Shown here one piece after another: positions 1-8,056 of a DNA stretch of 52,955 nt. The DNA lies in the NCBI GenBank assembly GCA_041618535.1, contig JBFKFP010000003.1:1-52955 (forward strand). The letters are read 5' to 3'. The position numbers and the translations under genes are program-made. The DNA comes from SHLJ01 sp041618535 (lineage in GTDB: Bacteria > Bacteroidota > Bacteroidia > Flavobacteriales > Flavobacteriaceae). The notes beneath the pieces were generated by a model. The model searched no databases and had not been told where the DNA came from. It worked only from the letters and a program-made list of their open reading frames with translations. Every line of letters starts with the position of its first letter. Positions within the stretch are counted from its first letter, which is position 1.

Positions 1-621
1 ATAATCAACAGGAATATCTTCTCCAAAGCGTTCAAGGTATTCTGTAGTGTTCTTTTTTATTGTATTCTCATCCTCGCAATGGCAGCAGATAACCAGGTCA
101 GTGCTGGAAAAAATAGACTCCAGGACTTCGGGGTCATCAACCAGCATGTTGCCGGTGGAGGAACCGAGAAAGAGTTTTAATGCCGGAACCTGCTTGCTGT
201 CAAGTTTTAGGATCTCCTCGAGATTGTCATTGGTCCCCCCGAACATAAATGAATAGTTAGCATATGACGATTTCGCCGCTCTTTCATACTTGTCGTTGTA
301 AGCCTCGAGAGTGGTGGTCTGAGGATTGGTATTAGGCATCTCCATGAAAGAGGTAATCCCTCCTGCGATAGCCGCCTTAGACTCGGTCTCAATATCGGCT
401 TTGTGGGTGAGACCGGGTTCCCTGAAGTGAACCTGATCATCAATAAGACCAGGAATAAGGAGCTCGCCTTCAAGGTCTATTACCTGAACATCGGCCGTGC
501 TTGGGCTGATGAATTCATCAATCTTTTTGATGATCTCACCTTCGATCAGAAGGTCGGTCTCACGGATCCGTCCTTCATTAACCATCATGGCATTCTTCAG
601 TAAAATCTGTTGTGTTTTCAT
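1..621 (-). CDS. pyrC: Dihydroorotase (5' part; C-terminus lies outside the window)
   Basis: Amidohydrolase of pyrimidine biosynthesis that interconverts carbamoyl aspartate and dihydroorotate. The minus strand is open from ATG at 621 to the window edge, giving 207 codons with no stop. The N-terminal strand domain is followed around residues 54-70 by DDQVHFREPGLTHKAD, which holds the metal-binding H-x-R signature. It has Q where many amidohydrolases have the first His of H-x-H. GGITSFMEMPNTNP follows at about residues 88-101, and CCHCEDE lies further on. It starts one base after the stop of the glycosyltransferase gene, so the two are probably co-transcribed. The family is firm from the motifs. 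Whether it is a catalytic dihydroorotase or an inactive PyrC-like paralogue cannot be settled without the C-terminal half. Confidence 0.9.
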   Translation of the reverse strand, partial: MKTQQILLKNAMMVNEGRIRETDLLIEGEIIKKIDEFISPSTADVQVIDLEGELLIPGLIDDQVHFREPGLTHKADIETESKAAIAGGITSFMEMPNTNPQTTTLEAYNDKYERAAKSSYANYSFMFGGTNDNLEEILKLDSKQVPALKLFLGSSTGNMLVDDPEVLESIFSSTDLVICCHCEDENTIKKNTTEYLERFGEDIPVDY

Positions 622-1347
622 TTATTCTCTTCCAAAAATGCTCTTAATTCTCATTTTTATCACTCCGAAGATAGCTTCAGAAATTATATTCCCACTTAGT
701 TTAGAATCACCTCTTACCCGGTCTGTAAACACGATGGGGATCTCGACAATTCTAAATTTTTTGAGATAAGCCTTATACTTCATCTCTATCTGGAATGCGT
801 ATCCGATAAATTTGACCTCATCCAACTCAACGCTTTCCAGTACCTGACGCTTATAACAGATAAACCCGGCGGTGGTATCAAATATCCTCATTCCCGTGAT
901 AATTCTCACGTATATGGAGGCAAGATAAGACAATAACACACGACTTAATGGCCAGTTAACTACATTCACTCCCTTTACATATCTTGAGCCTATCACCATA
1001 TCGACCTCGGGGTCCTGGCAGGTTTTATATAAGCGGATCAGATCCTTCGGATTATGAGAGAAGTCGGCATCCATCTCGAAGATATATGCATAATTCCTTT
1101 CAAGTCCCCATTTAAACCCGTGGATATAGGCCGTCCCGAGTCCCGATTTTTTCTTTCTGACCTGCAGATGAAGCCTGGTGGGGAATTCACCCTGTAACTC
1201 CCTGACTTTTTCAGATGTGCCATCGGGTGAATAATCGTCGACCACTAGAATATCAAACTTATGTTCCAATGCGAAAACCGCACGAATCATGAGCTCTATG
1301 TTTTCAATTTCGTTGTATGTCGGTATAACCACAAGGGCGTCATTCAT
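622..1347 (-). CDS. Polyprenol monophosphomannose synthase-like glycosyltransferase (GT2)
   Basis: Family 2 glycosyltransferase of the dolichyl/polyprenyl-phosphate mannosyltransferase type. It would transfer a sugar from a nucleotide donor to a lipid phosphate at the inner face of the membrane. The 241-residue product begins MNDALVVIPTYNE, has the metal/nucleotide motif DADFSHNP, and continues with VIGSRYVKGVNVVNWP, typical of the soluble DPM1-like enzymes. No clear C-terminal membrane anchor is visible. The ATG at 1347 is preferred over an in-frame TTG at 1365, because that TTG lies inside the TACTTTTG promoter box. It is followed directly by dihydroorotase. The sugar specificity is inferred only from family resemblance. 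Confidence 0.9.
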   Translation of the reverse strand: MNDALVVIPTYNEIENIELMIRAVFALEHKFDILVVDDYSPDGTSEKVRELQGEFPTRLHLQVRKKKSGLGTAYIHGFKWGLERNYAYIFEMDADFSHNPKDLIRLYKTCQDPEVDMVIGSRYVKGVNVVNWPLSRVLLSYLASIYVRIITGMRIFDTTAGFICYKRQVLESVELDEVKFIGYAFQIEMKYKAYLKKFRIVEIPIVFTDRVRGDSKLSGNIISEAIFGVIKMRIKSIFGRE

Positions 1348-1362
1348 ACCCAAAGATTTTTG

Positions 1363-1370
1363 CAAAAGTA
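1363..1370 (-). promoter_or_regulatory. Bacteroidota -7 promoter box for the glycosyltransferase/pyrC pair
   Basis: The minus strand reads TACTTTTG, a perfect TAnnTTTG match. It lies 15 nt upstream of the ATG at 1347, so the predicted leader is only about ten bases. Confidence 0.6.
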
Positions 1371-1419
1371 AGTTTTTTGGACCACACTAAATCAAGATAA
1401 TTCTTGCTAATTTAGCGAT

Positions 1420-2064
1420 ATGATAAGAACGGTTGTTTCTAATGAATGGTTTACCATTTTGATCGTGCTGTCAATAGCAATATTGGCCTTAACAAGGTAC
1501 TCCTATTCAATGCGGTTTAATAGCTTTCTCACCTTAATAAGTAATTCCAAATACCTGAAGATCTATTCGAAAGAACAAAAATTCATAGACCAGTTCGACA
1601 GCCTGTTGTTTTTAAATCTTCTGATCTCTGGCTCGATTTTTATCTATCAGGCATACAGGATATTTTATGATCCTCTCGATTTTGAATGGCCGATGTTCAC
1701 GAAAATCTTCCTGCTCCTTGGGACTGTCCTTCTTATCAAGGTCCTTATTGAACGGCTGATTGGAAGTATTTTTGAAATAGACGACCTGATAGGTGAATAT
1801 GTTTTTCTGAAAACTAACTTCAAGAATTACTCGGGACTTATTTTACTTCCGCTAAATGTTTTGCTGCTTTTTGCCATTCCACCGAATAAAACCCTCATTT
1901 TCCTTGTTCTCGGGCTGGTTGCACTGGTGAATCTGATAGGCTTTATCACCTCAGTTCAATCAAATCAAAAGCTCATTTTGGGAAACTTTTTTTATTTTAT
2001 TTTGTATCTTTGCGCTCTCGAAATCGGACCTTATATCATATTATATCAGGTCTTAATAGATTAA
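1420..2064 (+). CDS. DUF4271 integral membrane protein
   Basis: A 214-residue protein with about six hydrophobic segments: near residues 10-24, 61-78, 94-110, 136-150, 155-175 and 186-210. It resembles the DUF4271 family, a Bacteroidota-restricted membrane family of unknown function. It lies 25 bp before hemD on the same strand, and this pairing suggests a shared transcript. Family knowledge offers no biochemical role, and no catalytic motif is visible. The ATG at 1420 is the only Met near the start of the hydrophobic N-terminus. Confidence 0.8.
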   Translation: MIRTVVSNEWFTILIVLSIAILALTRYSYSMRFNSFLTLISNSKYLKIYSKEQKFIDQFDSLLFLNLLISGSIFIYQAYRIFYDPLDFEWPMFTKIFLLLGTVLLIKVLIERLIGSIFEIDDLIGEYVFLKTNFKNYSGLILLPLNVLLLFAIPPNKTLIFLVLGLVALVNLIGFITSVQSNQKLILGNFFYFILYLCALEIGPYIILYQVLID

Positions 2065-2089
2065 CGGAAGGGAAAACTTACACCAATCT

Positions 2090-2839
2090 ATGAAAGTGAA
2101 AACAATACTGGTTTCTCAACCAGCGCCAAAAGGAGAAAACTCACCCTACTATGAATTGCAGGAAAAACAGCGTGTGAAAATCGATTTTAGGCCTTTTATC
2201 CATGTTGAAGGAGTACCTGCAAAGGAGATAAGGCTTCAGAAGGTTGATCTGAACAACTATTCAGCTATCGTCCTGACCAGTAGAAACGCCGTTGACCATT
2301 TTTTCAGGGTTGCCGAAGAAATGCGATTCAAAGTCCCCGATTCCCTAAAATATTTTTGCCAGTCTGAGGCAGTGGCCTACTACCTTCAGAAATACGTTGT
2401 CTACAGGAAAAGAAAGATTTATGTCGGAAAAAGGACTTTTTCAGAGCTTTCTCCGCTGATAAAGAAATACAAGGATGAAACATTCTTGTTGCCTACTACC
2501 GATAAGGTAAAACCTGAAGTTCCTGAAACTCTTGATTCACTCGGTGTAACCTGGAAACAGGCCACTTTTTACAAAACTGTTATAAGTGACCTATCTGATT
2601 TAGCCGATGTTTATTATGATATCCTGGTATTTTTTAGCCCGTCAGGAATAGAATCCCTGTTCTATAATTTTCCTGATTTCAAGCAAAATAATACCCGTAT
2701 TGCTGTTTTTGGCAACACCACCATGGATGCCGTAAAGAACAAAGGGCTGCGTGTTGATATAGCAGCTCCCACTCCGGAGATTCCGTCTATGACCATGGCG
2801 CTGGACAAATACATTGAAGAGGTTAATAAAAGCAAATAA
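2090..2839 (+). CDS. hemD: Uroporphyrinogen-III synthase
   Basis: Cyclises hydroxymethylbilane to uroporphyrinogen III in haem/sirohaem synthesis, in the cytosol. The 249-residue product fits the usual length of about 250. It shows the two-lobed HemD pattern: IVLTSRNAVDHFF around residue 60 in the first lobe, a YVGKRTF linker region, and LVFFSPSGIESLF near residue 180 with AVFGNTT following in the second lobe. HemD is poorly conserved, so the call rests on these two S/T-x-N/G-type segments and length. It follows the DUF4271 gene closely and ends at a bidirectional terminator facing pckA. Confidence 0.88.
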   Translation: MKVKTILVSQPAPKGENSPYYELQEKQRVKIDFRPFIHVEGVPAKEIRLQKVDLNNYSAIVLTSRNAVDHFFRVAEEMRFKVPDSLKYFCQSEAVAYYLQKYVVYRKRKIYVGKRTFSELSPLIKKYKDETFLLPTTDKVKPEVPETLDSLGVTWKQATFYKTVISDLSDLADVYYDILVFFSPSGIESLFYNFPDFKQNNTRIAVFGNTTMDAVKNKGLRVDIAAPTPEIPSMTMALDKYIEEVNKSK

Positions 2840-2841
2840 TT

Positions 2842-2874
2842 AAAAAAAGGGATTCAAAATGAATCCCTTTTTTT
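2842..2874. terminator. Bidirectional terminator between hemD and pckA
   Basis: An A-run, then stem GGGATTC / GAATCCC with loop AAAAT, then a T-run. It can terminate both convergent transcripts. Confidence 0.85.
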
Positions 2875-2888
2875 ATCCGATAATCCCA

Positions 2889-4502
2889 TTAAGACTTTAG
2901 GTTAGGTGCCCCCGCAAGGATTTCTTGGTTGGCATATTCTTCAAATTTTTTAAAGTTCTCCCTGAAAGTTTCCGATAACTTGTATGCTGTTTTATAATAG
3001 CCTTCATCATTGTTCCATGTTCGTCTTGAACTAAGCACCTCATCAGGGACTCCAGGACATTTTCTCGGTTGTAGCAGACCAAACACCGAGTGCGTTCTGT
3101 AGGTTGTTTCATTCACCTCGTCAAGGTCTCCATTCAAGGCGGCCGAGATCATAGCCCGTGTATACTTTAATTTGATGCGTTTTCCAACTCCATAGGGTCC
3201 GCCAGTCCATCCGGTATTGACCAGCCAGACATTAACACCGGCTTCTTTCATCTTCTCACTCAGCATTTCGGCATAACGAGTTGGGTGAAGTGGCATGAAC
3301 GGAGCTCCAAAACAAGCTGAAAAACTCGGAACCGGCTCAACAATTCCCTCTTCTGTTCCCGCCACCTTGGCGGTATATCCTGAAATAAAATGATATGCGG
3401 CTTGTCCGGGGGTCAATTTGGAAATGGGAGGCAATACGCCAAACGCATCCGCAGTAAGGAAAAAGATGTTCTTCGGGTTTCTTCCTATGGAAGGCAGCTG
3501 AATATTGTCTATATGATACAGCGGGTAACTGACCCTGGTGTTTTGAGTTATCGAAATATCGGAATAATCGACGTTTCCCTTATCATCCATAATAACATTT
3601 TCAAGAATGGCGCCTTTCTTAACAGCATCATAGATTTCCGGTTCGCTTTCCCGACTGAGGTCTATCACTTTGGCATAACAACCTCCCTCAAAATTAAACA
3701 CTGTGTTTTCTGAGGTCCAGCCATGCTCATCGTCCCCAATCAGGTTACGATCGGGATCTGTAGACAAAGTGGTTTTACCAGTCCCTGATAATCCAAAGAA
3801 TATGGCCGTGTCCCCATCTTTTCCGACGTTGGCGCTGCAATGCATGGGAAGGGTGTTTCTGAACACCGGCAGGATCAGGTTCAAAGCGGAAAAAATTCCC
3901 TTCTTGATCTCCCCTGTATATCCAGTTCCTCCAACAATGGCGATCTTTTTTGAAAAATTCAAAATGGCGAAATTATGTTGCCTGGTCCCATCTATCTTAG
4001 GATCGGCCATGAATTCGGGTGCGTTGATCACCAACCAATCAGGTTCGAAACCGTCTAACTCGTCCTCCTCCGGCCTGATAAACATGTTATACACAAAAAG
4101 ATTGCTCCAGGGATATTCATTGATCACCCTGATATTTGTTCTGTAATTTGGATCCGCACAAGCAAAACAGTCTCTGACAAAAACCTCCTTCCCGGAAAGG
4201 TAAGTTACCATTTTATCATAAAGCTTGTCAAAGGCCTCTGGCTCGAAGGGAATGTTGATCTTACCCCACCAAACCTCGCTCTCTGTTACTTCATCCCTGA
4301 CGATAAACCTGTCCTTAGGTGATCGCCCGGTAAATTCTCCTGTGTTCACAGCCAAAGCACCGGTAGAAGCCTCGCGACCCTGTCCTTTGTCGATCGTGAG
4401 TTGATGAAGTTTTCCCGGTGAGAGCTGATAGTGAACTATTGAATCTTGAATTCCGTAGGCATCCAACGAAATCGATTTCGTTGTTGTGGTGTTATCTACC
4501 AT
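2889..4502 (-). CDS. pckA: Phosphoenolpyruvate carboxykinase (ATP)
   Basis: Converts oxaloacetate and ATP to PEP, CO2 and ADP, the first committed step of gluconeogenesis. The 537-residue product matches the ATP-type family length. Visible motifs are FTGRSPKDRF near the N-terminus, the P-loop GLSGTGKTTLS, the kinase-2/metal motif IGDDEHGW, and NTGWTGGPYGVGKR in the nucleotide-binding part. It is monocistronic between two convergent or independent units. The presence of pckA fits an organism that feeds on amino acids and peptides. Confidence 0.97.
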   Translation of the reverse strand: MVDNTTTTKSISLDAYGIQDSIVHYQLSPGKLHQLTIDKGQGREASTGALAVNTGEFTGRSPKDRFIVRDEVTESEVWWGKINIPFEPEAFDKLYDKMVTYLSGKEVFVRDCFACADPNYRTNIRVINEYPWSNLFVYNMFIRPEEDELDGFEPDWLVINAPEFMADPKIDGTRQHNFAILNFSKKIAIVGGTGYTGEIKKGIFSALNLILPVFRNTLPMHCSANVGKDGDTAIFFGLSGTGKTTLSTDPDRNLIGDDEHGWTSENTVFNFEGGCYAKVIDLSRESEPEIYDAVKKGAILENVIMDDKGNVDYSDISITQNTRVSYPLYHIDNIQLPSIGRNPKNIFFLTADAFGVLPPISKLTPGQAAYHFISGYTAKVAGTEEGIVEPVPSFSACFGAPFMPLHPTRYAEMLSEKMKEAGVNVWLVNTGWTGGPYGVGKRIKLKYTRAMISAALNGDLDEVNETTYRTHSVFGLLQPRKCPGVPDEVLSSRRTWNNDEGYYKTAYKLSETFRENFKKFEEYANQEILAGAPNLKS

Positions 4503-4561
4503 ATTTTATTGCTTAAGACATAACAAAAATAACTAAAAAAAGGAACCCGGACATCCGGCTT

Positions 4562-4957
4562 TTAGATTTTATCAAAGCGATTTTTAACAATGAATAAAAT
4601 TAGTAATATCCATGCCGTGATTAATAACATACCACCGACAGGTGTTATAAAACCAACCCGCCTGAAATCAATTGCCGAAAGATCATTTGTAGCCAGACCA
4701 TAGATGGATCCTGAGAAAAACACAACACCCGTGAACACAAGAACGAACAGTGTTTTTTTTGTTCTGTTCGGGATTTTTTCTGTGAATCCCAATATGAGTA
4801 AGAACAAGGCATGGTACATCTGGTAGCGAACTCCCGTTTGAAAGGAATCTATGGCATCTGCCGCAAGCAGTGGTTTCAATCCGTGCGCAGCAAATGCACC
4901 TAAAACAACCGACAAAAGGGCAAGGATTGAAGCGGTTAATAGTATGGTTTTATTCAT
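4562..4957 (-). CDS. DUF423 family small membrane protein (YgdD-like)
   Basis: A 131-residue protein with four hydrophobic stretches. It carries the family hallmarks GAFAAHGLKP near the N-terminus, a GVRYQMYHALFLL segment, and FSGSIYGLA in the third helix. The function of DUF423 is not established. The ATG at 4957 is chosen because the longer frame would begin at a TTG inside the TAATTTTG promoter box and would add 23 residues unlike the family. It is divergent from the saccharopine dehydrogenase-like gene. Confidence 0.85.
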   Translation of the reverse strand: MNKTILLTASILALLSVVLGAFAAHGLKPLLAADAIDSFQTGVRYQMYHALFLLILGFTEKIPNRTKKTLFVLVFTGVVFFSGSIYGLATNDLSAIDFRRVGFITPVGGMLLITAWILLILFIVKNRFDKI

Positions 4958-5023
4958 AATTATTTTGATAAAATCTGGTAATTTACCTCTACATTTTACT
5001 ACATTCGTTGAGTAAAGTATTCG

Positions 5024-5031
5024 CAAAATTA
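5024..5031 (-). promoter_or_regulatory. -7 promoter box upstream of the DUF423 gene
   Basis: The minus strand reads TAATTTTG, a perfect TAnnTTTG match, about 66 nt upstream of the chosen start at 4957. Confidence 0.55.
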
Positions 5032-5047
5032 GCTAACCTAAATCACT

Positions 5048-6412
5048 ATGCGAAACATTCTTATCATAGGTTCAGGAAAATCGTCCTCATACCTCGTTAA
5101 ATACCTCCTGGACAAGGCTCAGAATGAGGATTTATTTGTCACAATAGGCGATATCGATACTGCAAATGCAGAAAAATTGATAGGCGGCCATGAACGGGCC
5201 GAGGCCATGAGCCTGAATGTTTTTGATGAGGCTTCACGCAATGAGGCAATTCTGAAGGCAGATATTGTTGTCTCCATGCTACCGGCAAGGTTCCACATTG
5301 AAGTGGCCAAAGATTGTATTAAGCTCGGTAAACATATGGTGACGGCATCATATGTCAGCAAGGAAATGCAGGAATTGGATGAGGAGGCCCGCAGGAAGGG
5401 GCTGGTATTCATGAACGAAATAGGTGTTGATCCCGGCATTGATCATATGAGCGCGATGCAGGTCATAGACCGAATCCGTCGAGACGGCGGAAAGATTATT
5501 CTTTTCGAGTCATTTACAGGCGGACTGGTGGCCCCCGAGAGTGACAATAATCTTTGGAATTACAAATTTACCTGGAACCCGAGAAATGTGGTATTGGCAG
5601 GACAAGGAGGAGCCGCTAAATTCCTGCAGGAGGGGACATACAAATATGTACCATACCACCGGCTTTTCAGAAGAACAGAATTCCTCGATGTTGAAGGATT
5701 CGGTCGGTTTGAAGCCTATGCAAACCGAGACTCGCTCAAGTACCAGCATGAGTATGGTTTGGCCAATGTCAGAACCCTATACCGCGGAACAATAAGACGT
5801 GTCGGTTTCAGCCGGGCCTGGAATGTATTCGTCCAGCTGGGAATGACCGACGATTCCTATATTATGGAGGATAGCGAGAACATGACATACAGGGATTTTG
5901 TCAATTCCTTTCTTCCTTATTCACCCACCGACTCGGTGGAGCTAAAATTCCGCCATCAATTAAATATTGACCAGGACGATATCATCTGGGACAAGTTCGA
6001 GGAACTCAATTTATTCAGTTCAGACAAGAGGATTGAGATAACCCAGGCAACTCCTGCTCAGGCTCTTCAAAAAATCCTGATGGACAGCTGGACCCTGAGC
6101 AACGAGGATAAAGACATGATCGTTATGTATCATATTTTTGGCTATGAGAAAAACGGGAAAAAATACCAGATAGACTCAACTATGGTCGCGCTGGGAGAGG
6201 ATCAGACTTATACGGCCATGGCGAAGACTGTTGGTCTTCCGGTTGCCATGGCTACTTTAGACATCCTGAAGGGGAAAATCAGGACACCGGGTGTACAGAT
6301 TCCCATTACGGCAGAGATCTACGAACCTATCTTAAAAGAGTTGAGGAAATACGGGATAATCTTCAATGAAAAGGATATGCCATACTTGGGCTATAATCCG
6401 CTGAATCTCTGA
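5048..6412 (+). CDS. Saccharopine dehydrogenase-like oxidoreductase
   Basis: An NAD(P)-dependent enzyme of the saccharopine dehydrogenase/reductase superfamily, 454 residues. The Rossmann start ILIIGSGKSSSYLVKYLL is followed by a second nucleotide-binding half with VVSMLPARFHIEVAK. The central domain carries GVDPGIDHMSAMQVID and SFTGGLVAPESDNN, as in saccharopine-forming or lysine-catabolic members. In Bacteroidota such genes are generally assigned to lysine degradation. The downstream Lrp/AsnC regulator, 62 bp away on the same strand, is consistent with amino-acid-responsive control. Whether the product is saccharopine reductase, saccharopine dehydrogenase or a related lysine enzyme cannot be decided from sequence alone. 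Confidence 0.88.
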   Translation: MRNILIIGSGKSSSYLVKYLLDKAQNEDLFVTIGDIDTANAEKLIGGHERAEAMSLNVFDEASRNEAILKADIVVSMLPARFHIEVAKDCIKLGKHMVTASYVSKEMQELDEEARRKGLVFMNEIGVDPGIDHMSAMQVIDRIRRDGGKIILFESFTGGLVAPESDNNLWNYKFTWNPRNVVLAGQGGAAKFLQEGTYKYVPYHRLFRRTEFLDVEGFGRFEAYANRDSLKYQHEYGLANVRTLYRGTIRRVGFSRAWNVFVQLGMTDDSYIMEDSENMTYRDFVNSFLPYSPTDSVELKFRHQLNIDQDDIIWDKFEELNLFSSDKRIEITQATPAQALQKILMDSWTLSNEDKDMIVMYHIFGYEKNGKKYQIDSTMVALGEDQTYTAMAKTVGLPVAMATLDILKGKIRTPGVQIPITAEIYEPILKELRKYGIIFNEKDMPYLGYNPLNL

Positions 6413-6474
6413 TTAAACTAACAGTTTGAAATCTAATCCTTATTTTTGATCTTTCAATCCTAAAAATTGTAAGT

Positions 6475-6945
6475 ATGAAGGTTGTAGACCAGAATATACA
6501 GATAGATGGAATAGACAAAAAAATTTTACGGGCGCTCATGTCAGACGCACGTACCCCTATCCTGGAGATAGCACGTGGCGTAGGTGTTTCCGGAGCTGCG
6601 ATCCATCAGCGTTTGAGAAAACTTGAAAAGTCAGGATTGCTCTCGGGATCAAAATTTGTCATAAATCCGAGGGTTCTGGGCTATACTACCATGGCATTCG
6701 TAGGCATTTACCTGGACAAGGCCGCTAACAATCCCGATGCTGTCAAGCAGCTTAAGCGAATTCCAGAAGTACTGGAATGTCATTATACTACCGGAGATTG
6801 GAGCATCTTGATCAAGGTGCTTTGCAGGGATAACGAACATTTAATGCATATCCTGAACAGGGAAATTCAGACCATATCGGGGGTGTCCAGGACCGAAACC
6901 TTTATCTCCTTACAGCAACAGTTAGATCGTCAGATCAAGATATAA
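6475..6945 (+). CDS. Lrp/AsnC family transcriptional regulator
   Basis: A feast/famine-type DNA-binding regulator of 156 residues. The N-terminal AsnC helix-turn-helix spans about residues 12-60, with IDGIDKKILRALMSDAR and the recognition part VSGAAIHQRLRKLEKSG. The C-terminal RAM ligand-binding domain spans about residues 75-150, with CHYTTGDWSILIKV. It lies directly downstream of the saccharopine dehydrogenase-like gene and ends at a strong terminator, so the two form a likely unit in which the regulator may sense lysine or a related amino acid. That ligand is an inference. Confidence 0.93.
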   Translation: MKVVDQNIQIDGIDKKILRALMSDARTPILEIARGVGVSGAAIHQRLRKLEKSGLLSGSKFVINPRVLGYTTMAFVGIYLDKAANNPDAVKQLKRIPEVLECHYTTGDWSILIKVLCRDNEHLMHILNREIQTISGVSRTETFISLQQQLDRQIKI

Positions 6946-6974
6946 AAAAACTCCCGCTGAATGCGGGAGTTTTT
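6946..6974. terminator. Terminator after the Lrp gene (usable from both sides)
   Basis: Stem CTCCCGC / GCGGGAG with loop TGAAT, flanked by an A-run and a T-run. It lies between the convergent lrp and zinc protease genes. Confidence 0.85.
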
Positions 6975-6993
6975 ATTTCGTATCAATTGGTTA

Positions 6994-7695
6994 TCAATCA
7001 TTTCCAAATACCTGAAGTGCCCAGTAGATCAGAGATGCCAATGCACCTATGGCGGCAACAACATAGGTCCTTGCTGCCCATTTCAAAGCGTCTTCCGCTC
7101 CCTGGTATTCTTCCCTTGAAACCATATTCCTGTTCTGCAACCATGCCAGGGCCCGATTGCTTGCATCATACTCAACAGGCAGGGTAATAAAACTGAACAG
7201 GGTCGCGAAGCCCATCATCGCCAGCCCGGCAACGGCAACCCACCAGCCTAGTCCGAGTCCTGCAGCTCCACCAAGAATCAATCCGCCAATAATAAGCCAT
7301 TGTGACATTCCCGAGGTGACACTAACAACCGGTACAAGAGAAGAACGCATCTCCAGCCAGCTGTAGGCCTGAGCATGCTGAACGGCATGGCCACATTCAT
7401 GAGCGGCTACGGCTGCGGCAGCAGCATTTCGTTGGTTATAAACAGCTTCACTCAGGTTAACAGTTTTATCCTTCGGATTGTAATGGTCTGTGAGTTGTCC
7501 CGGAGTTGAGATCACCTGTACATCACGGATTCCATGATCCGCCAGCATTTTCTCAGCAATTTCACGTCCGCTCATTCCGTTTCTTAAATAGACCTGAGAA
7601 TACTTCCTGAACTTCTGCTTAAGCTTTGAGCTAACCATCCAGCTCAGCAGCATTATGCCGCCGATCAATATATAATATCCAAATCCTATTCCCAT
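6994..7695 (-). CDS. YugP-type neutral zinc metallopeptidase (Zn_peptidase_2)
   Basis: A 233-residue membrane-associated protease. It has an N-terminal transmembrane segment at about residues 4-20 and the catalytic zinc motif HECGHAVQHA around residue 100. Further hydrophobic segments lie near residues 124-170 and 205-228. The PLTxxYNP-like region before the active site reads LTDHYNPKDKTVNLSE, typical of YugP. Its substrate and role in flavobacteria are not known. It stands alone between a convergent terminator and the SemiSWEET gene, 82 bp upstream. Confidence 0.93.
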   Translation of the reverse strand: MGIGFGYYILIGGIMLLSWMVSSKLKQKFRKYSQVYLRNGMSGREIAEKMLADHGIRDVQVISTPGQLTDHYNPKDKTVNLSEAVYNQRNAAAAAVAAHECGHAVQHAQAYSWLEMRSSLVPVVSVTSGMSQWLIIGGLILGGAAGLGLGWWVAVAGLAMMGFATLFSFITLPVEYDASNRALAWLQNRNMVSREEYQGAEDALKWAARTYVVAAIGALASLIYWALQVFGND

Positions 7696-7777
7696 AATTA
7701 AATAATTTTTAGCAGTGTAAATTTACGATGTTCATGCAAAAAATAAGCCAAATTTATCATAAGACAATTTGTCTGTA

Positions 7778-8056
7778 TCAGCGTTTTCGCTTGTGATATC
7801 TGAACTTATAGACAAGAAGTAAGAGAACAGAGACGATTGTTATTGCATTTGCCAGGATCAACGAAGGACTTTCTTTGTAAAACCCATAGATCAGCCAGAG
7901 GGATATCCCCGCAAATAACAATGCCAGCATAGGATAAGAGAGTCCTGAAACATCTTTGGTTCTCCTGGTGTGATACACCTGCGGAAGGAATGCTGCGGTA
8001 GTAAGAACAGCCGCTACAAGCCCAATGATCTCTATCCCGTTAATATTATCCAACAA
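7778..8056 (-). CDS. SemiSWEET-type sugar transporter (PQ-loop/MtN3 fold)
   Basis: A three-helix half-transporter that would dimerise in the inner membrane to carry sugars. Helix 1 holds IIGLVAAVLTTAAFLPQVYH with the PQ motif, followed by the conserved RRTKDVSGLS loop, then two more helices and a basic tail. No ATG is available at the front: the sequence before helix 1 offers only TTG codons at 8056 and 8053. Both overlap the end of leuS, whose stop is at 8046-8048. I place the start at 8056, giving 92 residues. A longer TTG at 8080 is possible but reaches deeper into leuS. Expression is likely coupled to leuS translation. Confidence 0.85.
   Translation of the reverse strand: MLDNINGIEIIGLVAAVLTTAAFLPQVYHTRRTKDVSGLSYPMLALLFAGISLWLIYGFYKESPSLILANAITIVSVLLLLVYKFRYHKRKR

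Noticed and set aside
3703..4146. A 147-codon plus-strand frame
   Set aside because: It is antisense to the conserved P-loop part of pckA, with no recognisable domain.
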